From Labrenzia sp. R4_2 (GTDB taxonomy: Bacteria; Pseudomonadota; Alphaproteobacteria; Rhizobiales; Stappiaceae): a DNA stretch of 64,000 nucleotides. The notes under the pieces are model-generated. The model was not told where the DNA came from. It did not search any database and worked only from the letters and a program-made list of their open reading frames with translations. Positions 16,846 through 26,412 of this stretch are shown one piece after another; the first letter of the stretch is position 1; each line of letters begins with the position of its first letter. A program made the translations under genes and the position numbers. Location: assembly GCF_017743865.1 (NCBI RefSeq), contig NZ_JAGHRJ010000001.1, forward strand, positions 248,001 through 312,000, read 5' to 3'.

Positions 16846-19167
16846 ATGTTCAAATCAATTCGCGCGCAGATTGCACTTCTCGCGATCGTTCCGCTTATCG
16901 CTTTCCTGATCCAGAGTTTTATCGCTCTTTATGAAGCGCAATATGAGAGCCGTATAGCATCCGACATTCTGCCAAAAGCCTTGATAGCGGAAAAGTCGGA
17001 GGGGGTAATACACGAGCTGCAGAAAGAGCGTGGCCGGACCGCGGTAATGATCGCGTCTGGATACGCTGAAAAGCCAAAAGAGCTTTTGGCCGCGCAACGT
17101 AAAGCTACCGACAAAGCGATCGCGGATTTTAGTGCCTCGGTCGAAGACTTCGATGTCTATAACACGGTGGTCATGGACGAAGCCCGCAGCATGTCCGGGA
17201 ACCTCGAAGCTATTGACGCCCATCGACGTGGTATAGACAACAAGACCATCAGTGGGGCCGAAAACCTCAAGTTTTACTCAGGTAACGTTCGGCAATTGAT
17301 TTCACTGATTTGGACCGGGGTTCAGGCCAGCGCTGATAGCGAATACGCTCAGGATATGTCTCCGTTCCTGCTGCTTACTGAAGCGATAGAAGCTGGCGGT
17401 TTGGAGCGGGCGATCGGTGGTCAGCTCTTCGCAATTGTTGGCAAGACAGGCGATGTGCCGATTGATCGGTTCCTAGCCTATTATGATCGACTGTCTGTCG
17501 AAGGTGCGTTTTTGAAGGACTTCAGGGCGGTCGCCTTTCCGCATCATGTTGCTTTGTTTGACAAGATGGTTGCCGGTCCAGCAGTTGATCAGGTTGTGGA
17601 GTGGCGAAAAGTATTACGATCGTTGCCGCAAACGAAAGATGGGCAAGGCATTGATGGGTCTGTGTGGTTCGGGAAGGCAACAGAGCGCCTGAACCTCATC
17701 CGGGAAGCCTCTCTGGAAATGCTTTATGCAGGTGAAAAACGTGCCCAGGAGCTCGCAGATGCAGCGAATGGTCATTTCATGGCTGTGATCTGGGAGACGA
17801 TTATTGTCGTTTTGCTGACCTTTGCCATTTGCATTTGGCAAGTGCGCAATGTGAACAGCATTCTTGCGAAGCTGGCGCAAGGCCTGATGAATATTGCAGA
17901 TGGCAACGTCGACTTGAAGATGCCGTTCAGTGATCGCACAGATGTTCTAGGCGACCTGGCTCGAGCAGGCGAGGTGTTCCAGGAAAATGCTCGCGTTCGT
18001 AGCGTTTTGGAGACAGAGGCTGCCAAGGAACGTGACCGCGAACGGATGCGTCAGAACCAGATGGAAAGTCTTATTGAGAAATTCCGCGATCTGATGGCCA
18101 GCGTTACCGGGGATGTCAATGACAAGACCGGCCAGATGACTGACATTGCCGCACGTGTTCGGGACATCTCCAAGGATGCATCAGGCGCAGCTTCCCAGGC
18201 AAAAAATGCGTCCTCTTCGTCGTCCGACAACGTGCAAACGGTGGCAGCTGCTGCTGAAGAAATGTCCGCGGCAATCCAGGAAATCTTGAGCCAGGCGGAC
18301 CGGGCCAGTAAGGTCATTGAAGACGCAACCGGCGTGGCCCAGCAAACGGACGGCAATGTGTCCAGCCTTGCGGAGGCGGTAGAAAAAATCGGCACTGTCG
18401 TTGAGATGATCCGGGCAATCGCCGAGCAGACCAATCTGCTGGCGCTGAACGCGACCATTGAGGCCGCCCGTGCAGGCGATGCCGGCAAGGGCTTCGCAGT
18501 CGTTGCAGCCGAGGTCAAGGAACTCTCGACGCAGACCGCCAAGGCAACTGAAGAAATCTCAAGTCAGATTTCGTCGGTCCAGGGACTGACCAGCGAAGCT
18601 GTCGACTCCATTCGCAAGATCTCCGGTTCCATCGAGATGATCAGTGAAGTGGCTGGTGCGATCACCGCAGCGGTCGGCGAGCAAAGCATTGCAACACAGG
18701 AAATCTCGCAAAGCATCACCATGGCAGCCAGCGAGACGGCAAACGCGGTCAACAGTGCGGAGAGCGTGGATCAGGCCATCCAGGCAACCGCAGGTGAAGC
18801 CGAGACCGTGGATCACATTGCTGTGGCGGTGAAAAACGTTGCTGATGAAATGTCTCAAGGCATTGAAGGCTTCCTCAATGAGATGGCGCGTGATGTTGAA
18901 GAACGCCGCCGCGCAAACCGGAAGCAAGAGCGCGGTCAGCAAATTCATCTGATCACCGAAAGCGGCGAACACATCCGCACCCGGTTGATGAACAGCTCGG
19001 AAGGCGGTATCGGCGTGATGAATTTTGCCGGGGCGTCTGAAGGCCTGCATCTCACCTATGAAGACACAAGCGGAAAACAGTATCCGATGGCGGTCAAATG
19101 GGTCCATGGTGATACTGTCGGACTGCAGTACTTGACCGCAGAAAGGTCAGAGGAAATTGCCGCCTAA
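16846..19167 (+). CDS. Methyl-accepting chemotaxis protein with NIT sensor and C-terminal PilZ-like domain
   Basis: A 773-residue chemoreceptor. Order: membrane segment about 8-28; periplasmic NIT (nitrate/nitrite sensing) type domain about 45-290, recognisable by the LQKERGRTA helix; second membrane segment about 310-332; HAMP about 333-385; MCP signalling coiled coil with the tip [20 protein letters not shown] about 527-546. A C-terminal domain about 688-765 looks like PilZ: an Arg-rich lead [10 protein letters not shown] and an NSSEGGIGV motif, matching the c-di-GMP-binding RxxxR...(D/N)xSxxG pattern. The ATG at 16846 follows a G-rich site; the frame also opens at a TTG at 16816. Ligand and c-di-GMP binding are inferred. 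Confidence 0.85.
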   Translation: MFKSIRAQIALLAIVPLIAFLIQSFIALYEAQYESRIASDILPKALIAEKSEGVIHELQKERGRTAVMIASGYAEKPKELLAAQRKATDKAIADFSASVEDFDVYNTVVMDEARSMSGNLEAIDAHRRGIDNKTISGAENLKFYSGNVRQLISLIWTGVQASADSEYAQDMSPFLLLTEAIEAGGLERAIGGQLFAIVGKTGDVPIDRFLAYYDRLSVEGAFLKDFRAVAFPHHVALFDKMVAGPAVDQVVEWRKVLRSLPQTKDGQGIDGSVWFGKATERLNLIREASLEMLYAGEKRAQELADAANGHFMAVIWETIIVVLLTFAICIWQVRNVNSILAKLAQGLMNIADGNVDLKMPFSDRTDVLGDLARAGEVFQENARVRSVLETEAAKERDRERMRQNQMESLIEKFRDLMASVTGDVNDKTGQMTDIAARVRDISKDASGAASQAKNASSSSSDNVQTVAAAAEEMSAAIQEILSQADRASKVIEDATGVAQQTDGNVSSLAEAVEKIGTVVEMIRAIAEQTNLLALNATIEAARAGDAGKGFAVVAAEVKELSTQTAKATEEISSQISSVQGLTSEAVDSIRKISGSIEMISEVAGAITAAVGEQSIATQEISQSITMAASETANAVNSAESVDQAIQATAGEAETVDHIAVAVKNVADEMSQGIEGFLNEMARDVEERRRANRKQERGQQIHLITESGEHIRTRLMNSSEGGIGVMNFAGASEGLHLTYEDTSGKQYPMAVKWVHGDTVGLQYLTAERSEEIAA

Positions 19168-19204
19168 CTCCATCGGCTTGACCTTAATTTCCTGAACAGC
19201 ATCT

Positions 19205-19244
19205 AACCGGGATAGAGTTGCCTTAGCCCTCTTTCCCGGTTTTT
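19205..19244 (+). terminator. Possible terminator after the chemoreceptor gene
   Basis: A perfect 8-pair stem (aaccggga / tcccggtt) with a 21-base loop is followed by five Ts. It ends only a few bases before the ligase start codon, so the ligase message would have to begin inside or read through it. Confidence 0.55.
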
Positions 19245-19250
19245 GTGTTC

Positions 19251-20915
19251 ATGCATGTGTTTTCCCAACTACTTGACCGACTGTCGTTAGAACCCAGGCG
19301 CCTTGCAAAAGAAGCGCTTCTGGTCCGCTATTTTCAGGAAACACCTGATCCGGAACGTGGCTATGCGCTGGCAGCGCTGACCGGAGACCTAAAATTCAAG
19401 CATGCAAAACCAGCTGTCTTGAAAGCGCTGATCGCAGAGCGTTCGGACGAAACGCTGTTTGCCTTGTCCTATGATTTTGTCGGCGATCTGTCCGAGACAA
19501 TTGCACTCATGTGGCCTGCGCTTCCCGACGACGGAGCGATTGCTGAGCGTGAACGCATCGAACTCACGGGTGTTGTCGATGCGCTTGAGACCGCGGGCAA
19601 AACGGATGCGCCGCGTTTGATCTCGACATGGCTGGATCAATTGGATGAAACCGGCCGGTGGGCTTTGCTGAAGCTGGTTACAGGTGGGCTTCGTGTCGGC
19701 GTGTCTGCGCGCCTTGCGAAAACTGCTGTGGCACGACTGGGTGATCTGAGTGTTTCGGACATTGAGGAGGTTTGGTTCGGGCTGAAGCCGCCTTATGAAA
19801 CCCTGTTTGCCTGGGCCGAGGGCAAAGGGGAACGCCCGGACAATCTGGATCCGGCCCCCTTCCGGCCCGTAATGCTGGCCCACCCGCTTGATGCGGACAG
19901 GGATCCTGATCAGCTTGAAGCGCCTGATTTCGCGGTTGAATGGAAATGGGATGGCATCCGCATTCAAGCAGCGGCTGGTGAAACGCATGACGGACAAAAG
20001 GTCCGTCGTCTGTTCAGCCGCACCAGCGAAGACATCTCGCGCGCGTTCCCGGATGTTCTGGACGCACTCAATTTCAATGGCTGTATCGATGGCGAGCTGC
20101 TTGTCGTGGAGGGCGGAAAGGTCCGTCCATTCGGTGACCTCCAAAAACGCCTCAACAGAAAAACAGCCGGCCCCAAGCTTTTGAAGGAGTTTCCGGCGGC
20201 CATTCGGGCGTACGATCTTTTGTCGCTCAACGGTGAGGACTTGAGACCGCTACCCTTTGAAGAGCGCCGCCGCCGCCTCGAAGAGTTTGTGGCTGACTTT
20301 AATCATCCACGGATCGACCTGTCACCGCTTGTACCTGTGACAAGTTGGGAGGACATAACAGAGGCGCGGAACACACCGGAAAGCAGGCTGGACAAAGAAG
20401 ATGCAGCTGCCGTTGAGGGTCTTATGCTGAAGCGCTGGGACACGGCCTACACCGGAGGGCGGCCGAAGGGCCTCTGGTACAAATGGAAGCGGGAGCCGCA
20501 TCTGATCGATGCCGTGTTGATGTATGCCCAGCGAGGTCACGGCAAGCGCTCGTCCTTTTATTCCGACTACACATTTGGGCTGTGGCGGGCGGCAGAGACC
20601 GGCGATGAACTGGTGCCGGTCGGCAAGGCCTATTTTGGTTTTACAGACGAAGAGTTGCAGCAGATCGACAAGTTTGTCCGAGGAAACACGACCAACCGGT
20701 TCGGTCCTGTCCGGGAGGTAGCCTACAGCAAAGACCACGGCCTTGTTCTGGAAGTGGCTTTTGAGGGGCTAAACAGATCCAGCCGACACAAATCCGGTGT
20801 TGCCATGCGCTTTCCACGCATTTCACGGCTGCGCTGGGACAAGCCTGCTGGAGAGGCGGACCGATTGGAAACGCTGGAGAAGCTGTTGGAGCCAGTGCGT
20901 GTGGCATCCAACTAA
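19251..20915 (+). CDS. ATP-dependent DNA ligase of the ligase-associated repair system
   Basis: A 554-residue ATP-dependent DNA ligase. The nucleotidyl-accepting lysine is K232 in the motif EWKWDGIR; the later motifs (a GELLVV motif and a GLMLKRWD segment) and the OB-fold end are present. The N-terminal helical domain about 1-200 and total length match the TIGR04120 family found with PdeM, the DEXH helicase and the exonuclease. Here the ligase sits about 8.8 kb from those partners, after a chemoreceptor gene. Start ATG 19251 fits the family beginning (FSQLLDRL). Confidence 0.9.
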   Translation: MHVFSQLLDRLSLEPRRLAKEALLVRYFQETPDPERGYALAALTGDLKFKHAKPAVLKALIAERSDETLFALSYDFVGDLSETIALMWPALPDDGAIAERERIELTGVVDALETAGKTDAPRLISTWLDQLDETGRWALLKLVTGGLRVGVSARLAKTAVARLGDLSVSDIEEVWFGLKPPYETLFAWAEGKGERPDNLDPAPFRPVMLAHPLDADRDPDQLEAPDFAVEWKWDGIRIQAAAGETHDGQKVRRLFSRTSEDISRAFPDVLDALNFNGCIDGELLVVEGGKVRPFGDLQKRLNRKTAGPKLLKEFPAAIRAYDLLSLNGEDLRPLPFEERRRRLEEFVADFNHPRIDLSPLVPVTSWEDITEARNTPESRLDKEDAAAVEGLMLKRWDTAYTGGRPKGLWYKWKREPHLIDAVLMYAQRGHGKRSSFYSDYTFGLWRAAETGDELVPVGKAYFGFTDEELQQIDKFVRGNTTNRFGPVREVAYSKDHGLVLEVAFEGLNRSSRHKSGVAMRFPRISRLRWDKPAGEADRLETLEKLLEPVRVASN

Positions 20916-21035
20916 TCGGCCATCTGTGGTGACAAGTCCCAAAGAGGCCGTGCTTTGGCCATGGATTTGTGGCAACGGTTGTTCCAACGTGCTCATCACA
21001 GTGTCTGACTTCACGGAGCCAGGAGAACCGGCATC

Positions 21036-21575
21036 ATGATCCGCAAAAGTAGAACAGCAGCTTTTGGCATTTTAGTATGTCTGAGTGTTTCGGTGAACGG
21101 CGCGGCGTTTGCCGAAGAGGCGGTGTCGGAAGAAACCGTAACAGCTGTGACAGACGGCACACCTGAAAGATACTCTTTGGTCTCCGTGGACGGTGATGTC
21201 TTGAGAGTGGACCGACAGAACGGGACCGTCTCTGTCTGCAAGCAGAAAAACGAGGCATGGCGATGCAATCCCGTGCCCCTGGCTGAAGAGGCCTATCTGG
21301 CGGAAATCAACACACTCGCCAGTGAAGTTGAGAGATTGACCGCCCGCGTGGAAGAACTGGAAGGCGGTAACGCAAATGGTCAGCCGCAATTGCCGCCAGG
21401 CTCCGCCTTGGATCGCCCTGCCACCGATTCAGAACCCGGAGATCAAACCTCTGGATTGACCTCAGAGGACGAAGAAGAACTCGATCGTGTCCTCGATTTC
21501 ACCGAGACAGCCATGCGCCGGTTTTTCGGCATGGTCCGCGAGCTTCAAAAAGACCTCGACGGCTCCGGAAATTGA
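21036..21575 (+). CDS. Secreted coiled-coil protein of unknown function
   Basis: A 179-residue protein with a signal peptide (cleavage near AAFA-EE). A small conserved-looking module follows (RYSLVSVDGDVLRVD, then VSVCKQ and WRCNPV with a cysteine pair that could form a disulfide). After it come a short coiled coil (LASEVERLTARVEEL) and an acidic, Pro-rich C-terminal part. A good ribosome binding site (AGGAGA) precedes the ATG. I have seen the Gly-x-LRxD...C...W-x-C pattern in other alphaproteobacterial periplasmic proteins but know no function. Confidence 0.65.
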   Translation: MIRKSRTAAFGILVCLSVSVNGAAFAEEAVSEETVTAVTDGTPERYSLVSVDGDVLRVDRQNGTVSVCKQKNEAWRCNPVPLAEEAYLAEINTLASEVERLTARVEELEGGNANGQPQLPPGSALDRPATDSEPGDQTSGLTSEDEEELDRVLDFTETAMRRFFGMVRELQKDLDGSGN

Positions 21576-21612
21576 CCGAAACCGTCGTGTGGCCAAAAGG
21601 CATCATTGAATT

Positions 21613-22482
21613 CTAAGAAAGCACCATCTTGGAAATGGCGGTTCTTGCCTCTTCCGGCAATTCGACCGCGCGCCGGGCATTAAGATCCATCGTCAGCGCG
21701 ACCACATCGAGCGTTGCCGCCAAACGGTTGGTACGGCTTTCGAAAACATGATGCCGCATTCCGAAGGTCTTGTTCTGGCTGCCGGTAAAACCGGAGGCAA
21801 CCACAATCATGTCGCCGGATTTCAACGGCGAATGCCAAATCAGTTTCATTTCGATGGCGACCCGGCCAAGATTGTGCTGGGTTAGATAAGCTTGGGTAAG
21901 AGGGCTGCGCTCCCATACATGCGGAACGCCGTCCGTGCAGCAAGACAAAGCGAATTGATCATCTGCTTTTCCGTCCGCATTGACGTGTCTGGGCATTACG
22001 GTTCCACGGAAGCAGAGTGCTCCGTTGCCCTGCAGGAGTTTGTCCAATGCCGGGCGTGCGCTGGCTGGGCTGGCCGATAGACCGCGCGGTGTCGCGTCCG
22101 CATTCATAGGTGTTTGATAGTCCGAAAACCTCTGCCGCAGTGATTTGACCGTGCTGGGGCTCGGTTCGTATCCGTCGATCGCAGTCGCGCTCAATGCGCC
22201 AGTCCCGGCATTTCGCATCTCGTGCACCACGGTCAGCAGATGCGGGCCATCGAAAGCGATCCCGGAGTGCACGGTGATGAGATCCCCGGTCCGCAGCTCC
22301 TTGTGATAGCGCACATGCCGCACACGGCGTGCCCCGGCGACAGTGTCACTGAGGCCGGATATCAGCCGGAATTGCTGATCTGCCTCATCAAAGCGGCTGA
22401 AATAGAACTGGACGTTCAAGTGATCATTTTCATCGCATTCCCAACGGTTGGTGAAGGAATAGAGAGTTGGTGAAAGCGCCAT
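21613..22482 (-). CDS. Double-hotdog acyl-CoA thioesterase family protein
   Basis: A 289-residue cytoplasmic protein with two hotdog-fold halves. The first has the ENDHLNVQFYFSRFDEAD helix region typical of 4-hydroxybenzoyl-CoA-type thioesterases; the second starts around NLGRVAIEMKLIWHSPLKSGD. It probably hydrolyses an acyl-CoA; substrate unknown. It converges on the secreted coiled-coil gene and is followed upstream by a 466-base gene-free stretch. Confidence 0.75.
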   Translation of the reverse strand: MALSPTLYSFTNRWECDENDHLNVQFYFSRFDEADQQFRLISGLSDTVAGARRVRHVRYHKELRTGDLITVHSGIAFDGPHLLTVVHEMRNAGTGALSATAIDGYEPSPSTVKSLRQRFSDYQTPMNADATPRGLSASPASARPALDKLLQGNGALCFRGTVMPRHVNADGKADDQFALSCCTDGVPHVWERSPLTQAYLTQHNLGRVAIEMKLIWHSPLKSGDMIVVASGFTGSQNKTFGMRHHVFESRTNRLAATLDVVALTMDLNARRAVELPEEARTAISKMVLS

Positions 22483-22948
22483 TTTGAAGAAACTTTGATT
22501 AGGGAATAGAACAATCAGCGACGTGAAGTTATTGTAATTAATCTGTTTTTTGAAGTTCTTATTTGTGACTTTGTTAATCTGTGGAAAACGCAGATGGTAT
22601 AAACGTCATCTGGGTTGTAATTGTTCGAGATTAAAACTGCTTTTGAGGGCGTGTCAGCTGCGTTCAGTGGCAATAGTTTCAATTCAGCGTAAGTATAGTG
22701 AAGCAATCGAGTCTCTTTGCTGTGTCTCATGCTTATTTTTGAGACCTATCGTATCTTTAACGAGAACGAAGCACCGCCCAATGGTTTGACTTGCCAACAC
22801 GCCTTGAGGCACATACTTTCAAAAATTACGAACCACGTCTGCGTAAGTGTGTGATAGCCCGGCGTAAAGCCTCGGCTTTCGGAGGAGAGCGCGCAGACAC
22901 CCGTTCGATAAACGGCCTGAAAAAAGAAGGCTGATCTGGGAGGAAAAC
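22483..22948. other. 466-base AT-rich gap with no supported gene
   Basis: The stretch is clearly more AT-rich than its surroundings. Short frames on both strands lack ribosome binding sites and have unlikely composition. It separates two divergently transcribed genes and must contain the promoter of the response regulator, whose ribosome binding site (GGGAGG) is at its right end. I see no strong terminator or riboswitch fold by eye; a small RNA cannot be excluded. Confidence 0.5.
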
Positions 22949-23629
22949 GTGTCGGCGCCATCGTATCGCTTTGTCATTGCGGATGATCACCCGCTGTTCC
23001 GTGGAGCTTTGCGTCAAACGCTGGAAGCTCAATATCCGCAAGCCTCGATTGTTGAGGCGGGGGCATTGGAAGATGTAACCTCGCTTTTGGAGAAAGATGG
23101 CGAGGTCGATCTGATCCTTCTGGATCTGACGATGCCCGGCATGCGCGGCTTTTCAGGATTGATGTACTTGCGCGCGCAACACACCGGTGTACCGGTCGTT
23201 GTCGTGTCGGCAAACGAAGACCCGCAGGCGATCCGGAAGGCCATGGAGTTCGGCTCATCAGGCTTTATCCCGAAATCTCATGGCATCGAGGTGATCCGGG
23301 AGGCCATTGCCGAAGTCATGCTGGGCAATGTCTGGACGCCGCCGGATGTGGATCTGTCTGCCGATGACGGCAGCGGCGACCTTGTGCAGCGGCTTTCAAC
23401 GCTAACACCGCAGCAGGTTCGTGTCCTCATGATGCTGTCCGAAGGCCTCTTGAACAAACAGATCGCCTATGAGCTGTCTGTCTCCGAGGCAACGGTGAAA
23501 GCGCATGTTTCAGCCATTCTTCAAAAGCTGGGTGTCGAAAGCCGGACACAAGCGGTCATTGCCGCCTCGAAAATCGAAGCTGGTCAGTGGCAAATGAACG
23601 GTGAAACCGTTGAGACGCCTGATGCCTAG
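22949..23629 (+). CDS. LuxR-family response regulator, CrbR/ErdR-like
   Basis: A 226-residue NarL/FixJ-type regulator. Receiver about 5-125 with acidic pair D12-D13, phosphorylation site D59 (LLDLTMPG), then a LuxR helix-turn-helix about 150-215 (LTPQQVRVLMMLSEGLLNKQ). GTG start at 22949 has GGGAGG upstream. The ADDHPLFRGALRQ opening and the nearby SSF-STAC hybrid kinase suggest the CrbSR/MxtR-ErdR pair, which controls acetyl-CoA synthetase and growth on acetate in gammaproteobacteria. The pairing is an inference, since kinase and regulator are separated by a GGDEF-EAL gene and face opposite directions. Confidence 0.85.
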   Translation: MSAPSYRFVIADDHPLFRGALRQTLEAQYPQASIVEAGALEDVTSLLEKDGEVDLILLDLTMPGMRGFSGLMYLRAQHTGVPVVVVSANEDPQAIRKAMEFGSSGFIPKSHGIEVIREAIAEVMLGNVWTPPDVDLSADDGSGDLVQRLSTLTPQQVRVLMMLSEGLLNKQIAYELSVSEATVKAHVSAILQKLGVESRTQAVIAASKIEAGQWQMNGETVETPDA

Positions 23630-23691
23630 GGGGGATTGGCGGCGCTCGGTATTCACCTGCCAAGATTGCCAATCTTCAGTTTATGGAAACG

Positions 23692-23722
23692 ATGCCGCAG
23701 CTTCCCGTTGCGGCATTATTTG
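23692..23722 (+). terminator. Intrinsic terminator after the response regulator
   Basis: The stem atgccgcagc / gttgcggcat (10 pairs, one G-U) with loop ttccc is followed by tatttgtt. It lies 60 bases after the stop codon and separates the regulator from the GGDEF-EAL gene. Confidence 0.75.
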
Positions 23723-23845
23723 TTGAATACTGACAATAATTTTTTGAATCCTTCTCCTTTACCGTAATTTCATGAGGGGCCAGTTAGGCTCTTTGTGCGC
23801 GAAGGTATTGGCGCGTGCATCTCGTTGCGTAGTATTGGAGTAAGC

Positions 23846-26341
23846 ATGCGGTTGTCCGCGCACTGGAAAACGATGCTCCAGGTTATATTTCTGGCGTTTG
23901 TCCATCCAGGAAGACAAATCTGGGCGTCCGCCCGCCACAGTGCCACTGGCAAGTCACGGCAAAGCCTGAAAAACTCAATGCAGCCTTTCCTGCTGGCATT
24001 TGGTTATCCGGTGGCTGATGAAGATGTCATGCGCAGGGTTCGGGCCGCGCAGATTTCGCATGTTCTACGTCTGACCCCCGTCATGATTGCGGGTAATCTG
24101 ATTAACGCGGCAGCTCTCACTGCAGTCGGCTTGACGCTTGTGCCGCCAGCTTACGTGCTTGGATGGGCGTTGTTGATCGTCGCTGTAATGGCTCAAATGG
24201 GCCTGAGATGGCACAAGAGCGGCAGATATCCAATCGAACAGGCTTCCCCAAAAGTCATCGCACGCGCCATTCATCATGCCACGATTTTGAGCGCGCTTTG
24301 GGCCGTCGTGCCTATTGCGGCGCTGGCTGTCGGAGATGCTCAAGGCATCTGGATAGCATCCATTGTGACGATTGGAATGACCTGTGGCGGCGCTTTTGCG
24401 CTGGCAACTGTTCCGCAGGCCGCGTTTCGATGGTTGCTTGTTTTGTACAGCGTTTCGGCTGTCTCTCTTGCGGTTGTCAACATAGATCAGTCCTGGATCC
24501 TGATCACTCTCCTAACGAGCTTTGCCGTCATCATTGTCGGCAGTTCCACATCGACCAGTTGGCTCTTTACCTCTCATTTCCTCTCGGAGGGCGAGTTGCG
24601 CCAGCGCGGTGATCTCATTGCGCTCATGATGAACGACATCGAAGACAAGGACAGCGACTGGTTCTGGGAGACCGATACAAGCGGAAATCTTCGAAACGTA
24701 TCTTCTCGATTTGCAGCTGTGAGCGGGCGAGACCCAAACAGACTTCAAGCAATGCGATTGACCGATCTGGCCTATTCGCTGTCCCATCCGGACGCGCAGG
24801 ATGGGTACAAAGTCCTGGACGATGCAATCACAGAAATCACGGCGTTCCGGGACCTTGAGATCGGCGTTGATGTCGATGGCGAAGCGCGGTGGTGGGCGGT
24901 TTCAGGAACACCGGCTTTCGACGAGCGGGGTTATTTCACCGGTTATCGGGGCGTTGCGTCGGACATAACCGAGATGAAGGTCGCGAACGCTTTGGTCACG
25001 CAGCTGGCCGAGCAAGATGCGCTGACAGGCATTGGAAACCGCAACTGGTTCTTGAAACAGGCAGACCTAAAGCTCGCGGCACAACTTGAAAAACGCGCCA
25101 GCACTCTGACCCTGTTTTTGATCGATCTCGATAACTTCAAGGTCGTCAACGATACCAGTGGGCACGCAGCCGGGGATGACCTCCTGATCCAGGTCGCTGA
25201 ACGGTTCCGTTCAATCAGCGAAGGCCGCACCTTACTCGCCCGGTTTGGTGGCGACGAATTTGCAGCTGTCGGGGAATTCGTCAGCGATCAGGCGGCTGAG
25301 GTTTTCGCGAATGAACTCGTGAAAGTTACTCGCAAGCCCTTCAAAGTCGGAAAGCGTGAATTTGCGATCGGCGCGACCGTTGGTTTTTCCCGGCTCCGTC
25401 AGACAAACTCAAGCGTGAATGATCTCATGCGCGAGGCTGACATCGCGCTTTACAAGGCCAAAGAGGGGGGGCGTGGGCAGGCGCTTGCCTTTGCGGAAGA
25501 GATGGAGCGGGAGGTTCGGGAGCGCCGCGAACTTGAAGCCGATCTGCGCGAAGCTTTTGAAACTGACGGCTTGACCATTGAGTTTCAGCCGATTGTTGAG
25601 GCCCGCAGCGGCCGTGTCGTTTCAAGTGAAGTTCTGGTGCGTTGGCAGCACCCAACCCGTGGGGAAATTGTTCCTGATGTGTTTATCCCGATTGCGGAGC
25701 ACGCCGGGCTCATATTGCCCATGGGGATGTGGGTGTTGAAAAAGGCCTGCAAGGTTGCCGCGCAATGGCCGGATCTTGAGACGGTCGCAGTAAACCTGTC
25801 TGCGGTTCAGTTCATGGATCCAAATTTGGTTGAAACCGTTTCCGACGTACTGATGGAGACTGGCTTCCCGGGCGAGCGGCTCGTACTTGAAATTACGGAA
25901 TCGGTCTTCTTGAAAGACATCGGATCTGCTTCCGAGAAACTGGACGGCCTTCGGGATATGGGGATCAAAATCGCGCTTGATGATTTTGGGACTGGCTATT
26001 CCTCGCTGCTTTATTTGCGCAATTATAATTTCGACAAGATTAAAATCGATAAGTCATTCGTTGATGAAATTGGTGAGCAAAGCGAGGGACTTGCCATCAT
26101 TGCCGCCATCATAGCCCTTGCCCACAACCTTGGACTGGAAGTGACTGCCGAAGGAGTTGAGCGCCAGTTTCAGGTTGATGCGTTGCGGACGCTCGGGTGT
26201 GATACATTGCAGGGCTACTATTTCGGCAGACCGGACCCCAATCCGATGCTGATCGGCGAGATCCGAAATGAGGATTGGGATGAACGGGCTCCGAGCACTG
26301 CTCCGGACAAACGCAGTGCCGTAGAAGCTGTACGCGACTGA
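23846..26341 (+). CDS. Membrane GGDEF-EAL protein with PAS domain
   Basis: An 831-residue c-di-GMP enzyme. N-terminal part with about five membrane helices (up to about 250), a PAS domain about 270-380, GGDEF domain with an intact RFGGDEF active site near 467-471, and EAL domain about 575-815. The EAL signature reads EVLVRW near 594 (Ala replaced by Val, catalytic Glu kept), and the DDFGTGYSSL and KIDKSF motifs are intact, so both cyclase and phosphodiesterase activity are possible. No RxxD inhibitory site is seen five residues before GGDEF. ATG 23846 follows GGAG at 5-base spacing; a longer frame opens at 23795. Confidence 0.85.
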   Translation: MRLSAHWKTMLQVIFLAFVHPGRQIWASARHSATGKSRQSLKNSMQPFLLAFGYPVADEDVMRRVRAAQISHVLRLTPVMIAGNLINAAALTAVGLTLVPPAYVLGWALLIVAVMAQMGLRWHKSGRYPIEQASPKVIARAIHHATILSALWAVVPIAALAVGDAQGIWIASIVTIGMTCGGAFALATVPQAAFRWLLVLYSVSAVSLAVVNIDQSWILITLLTSFAVIIVGSSTSTSWLFTSHFLSEGELRQRGDLIALMMNDIEDKDSDWFWETDTSGNLRNVSSRFAAVSGRDPNRLQAMRLTDLAYSLSHPDAQDGYKVLDDAITEITAFRDLEIGVDVDGEARWWAVSGTPAFDERGYFTGYRGVASDITEMKVANALVTQLAEQDALTGIGNRNWFLKQADLKLAAQLEKRASTLTLFLIDLDNFKVVNDTSGHAAGDDLLIQVAERFRSISEGRTLLARFGGDEFAAVGEFVSDQAAEVFANELVKVTRKPFKVGKREFAIGATVGFSRLRQTNSSVNDLMREADIALYKAKEGGRGQALAFAEEMEREVRERRELEADLREAFETDGLTIEFQPIVEARSGRVVSSEVLVRWQHPTRGEIVPDVFIPIAEHAGLILPMGMWVLKKACKVAAQWPDLETVAVNLSAVQFMDPNLVETVSDVLMETGFPGERLVLEITESVFLKDIGSASEKLDGLRDMGIKIALDDFGTGYSSLLYLRNYNFDKIKIDKSFVDEIGEQSEGLAIIAAIIALAHNLGLEVTAEGVERQFQVDALRTLGCDTLQGYYFGRPDPNPMLIGEIRNEDWDERAPSTAPDKRSAVEAVRD

Positions 26342-26412
26342 TCGGTCTTAGCTTTCCGCGACAGTCGATCTTTTGCCACCGTCAATAACTGGGCCCTATA
26401 GCCTCGGGACTG

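Noticed and set aside
22515..22789. Short open frames on both strands in the AT-rich gap
   Set aside because: No ribosome binding sites, overlapping opposite frames, and Cys/Arg-rich translations without any family resemblance.
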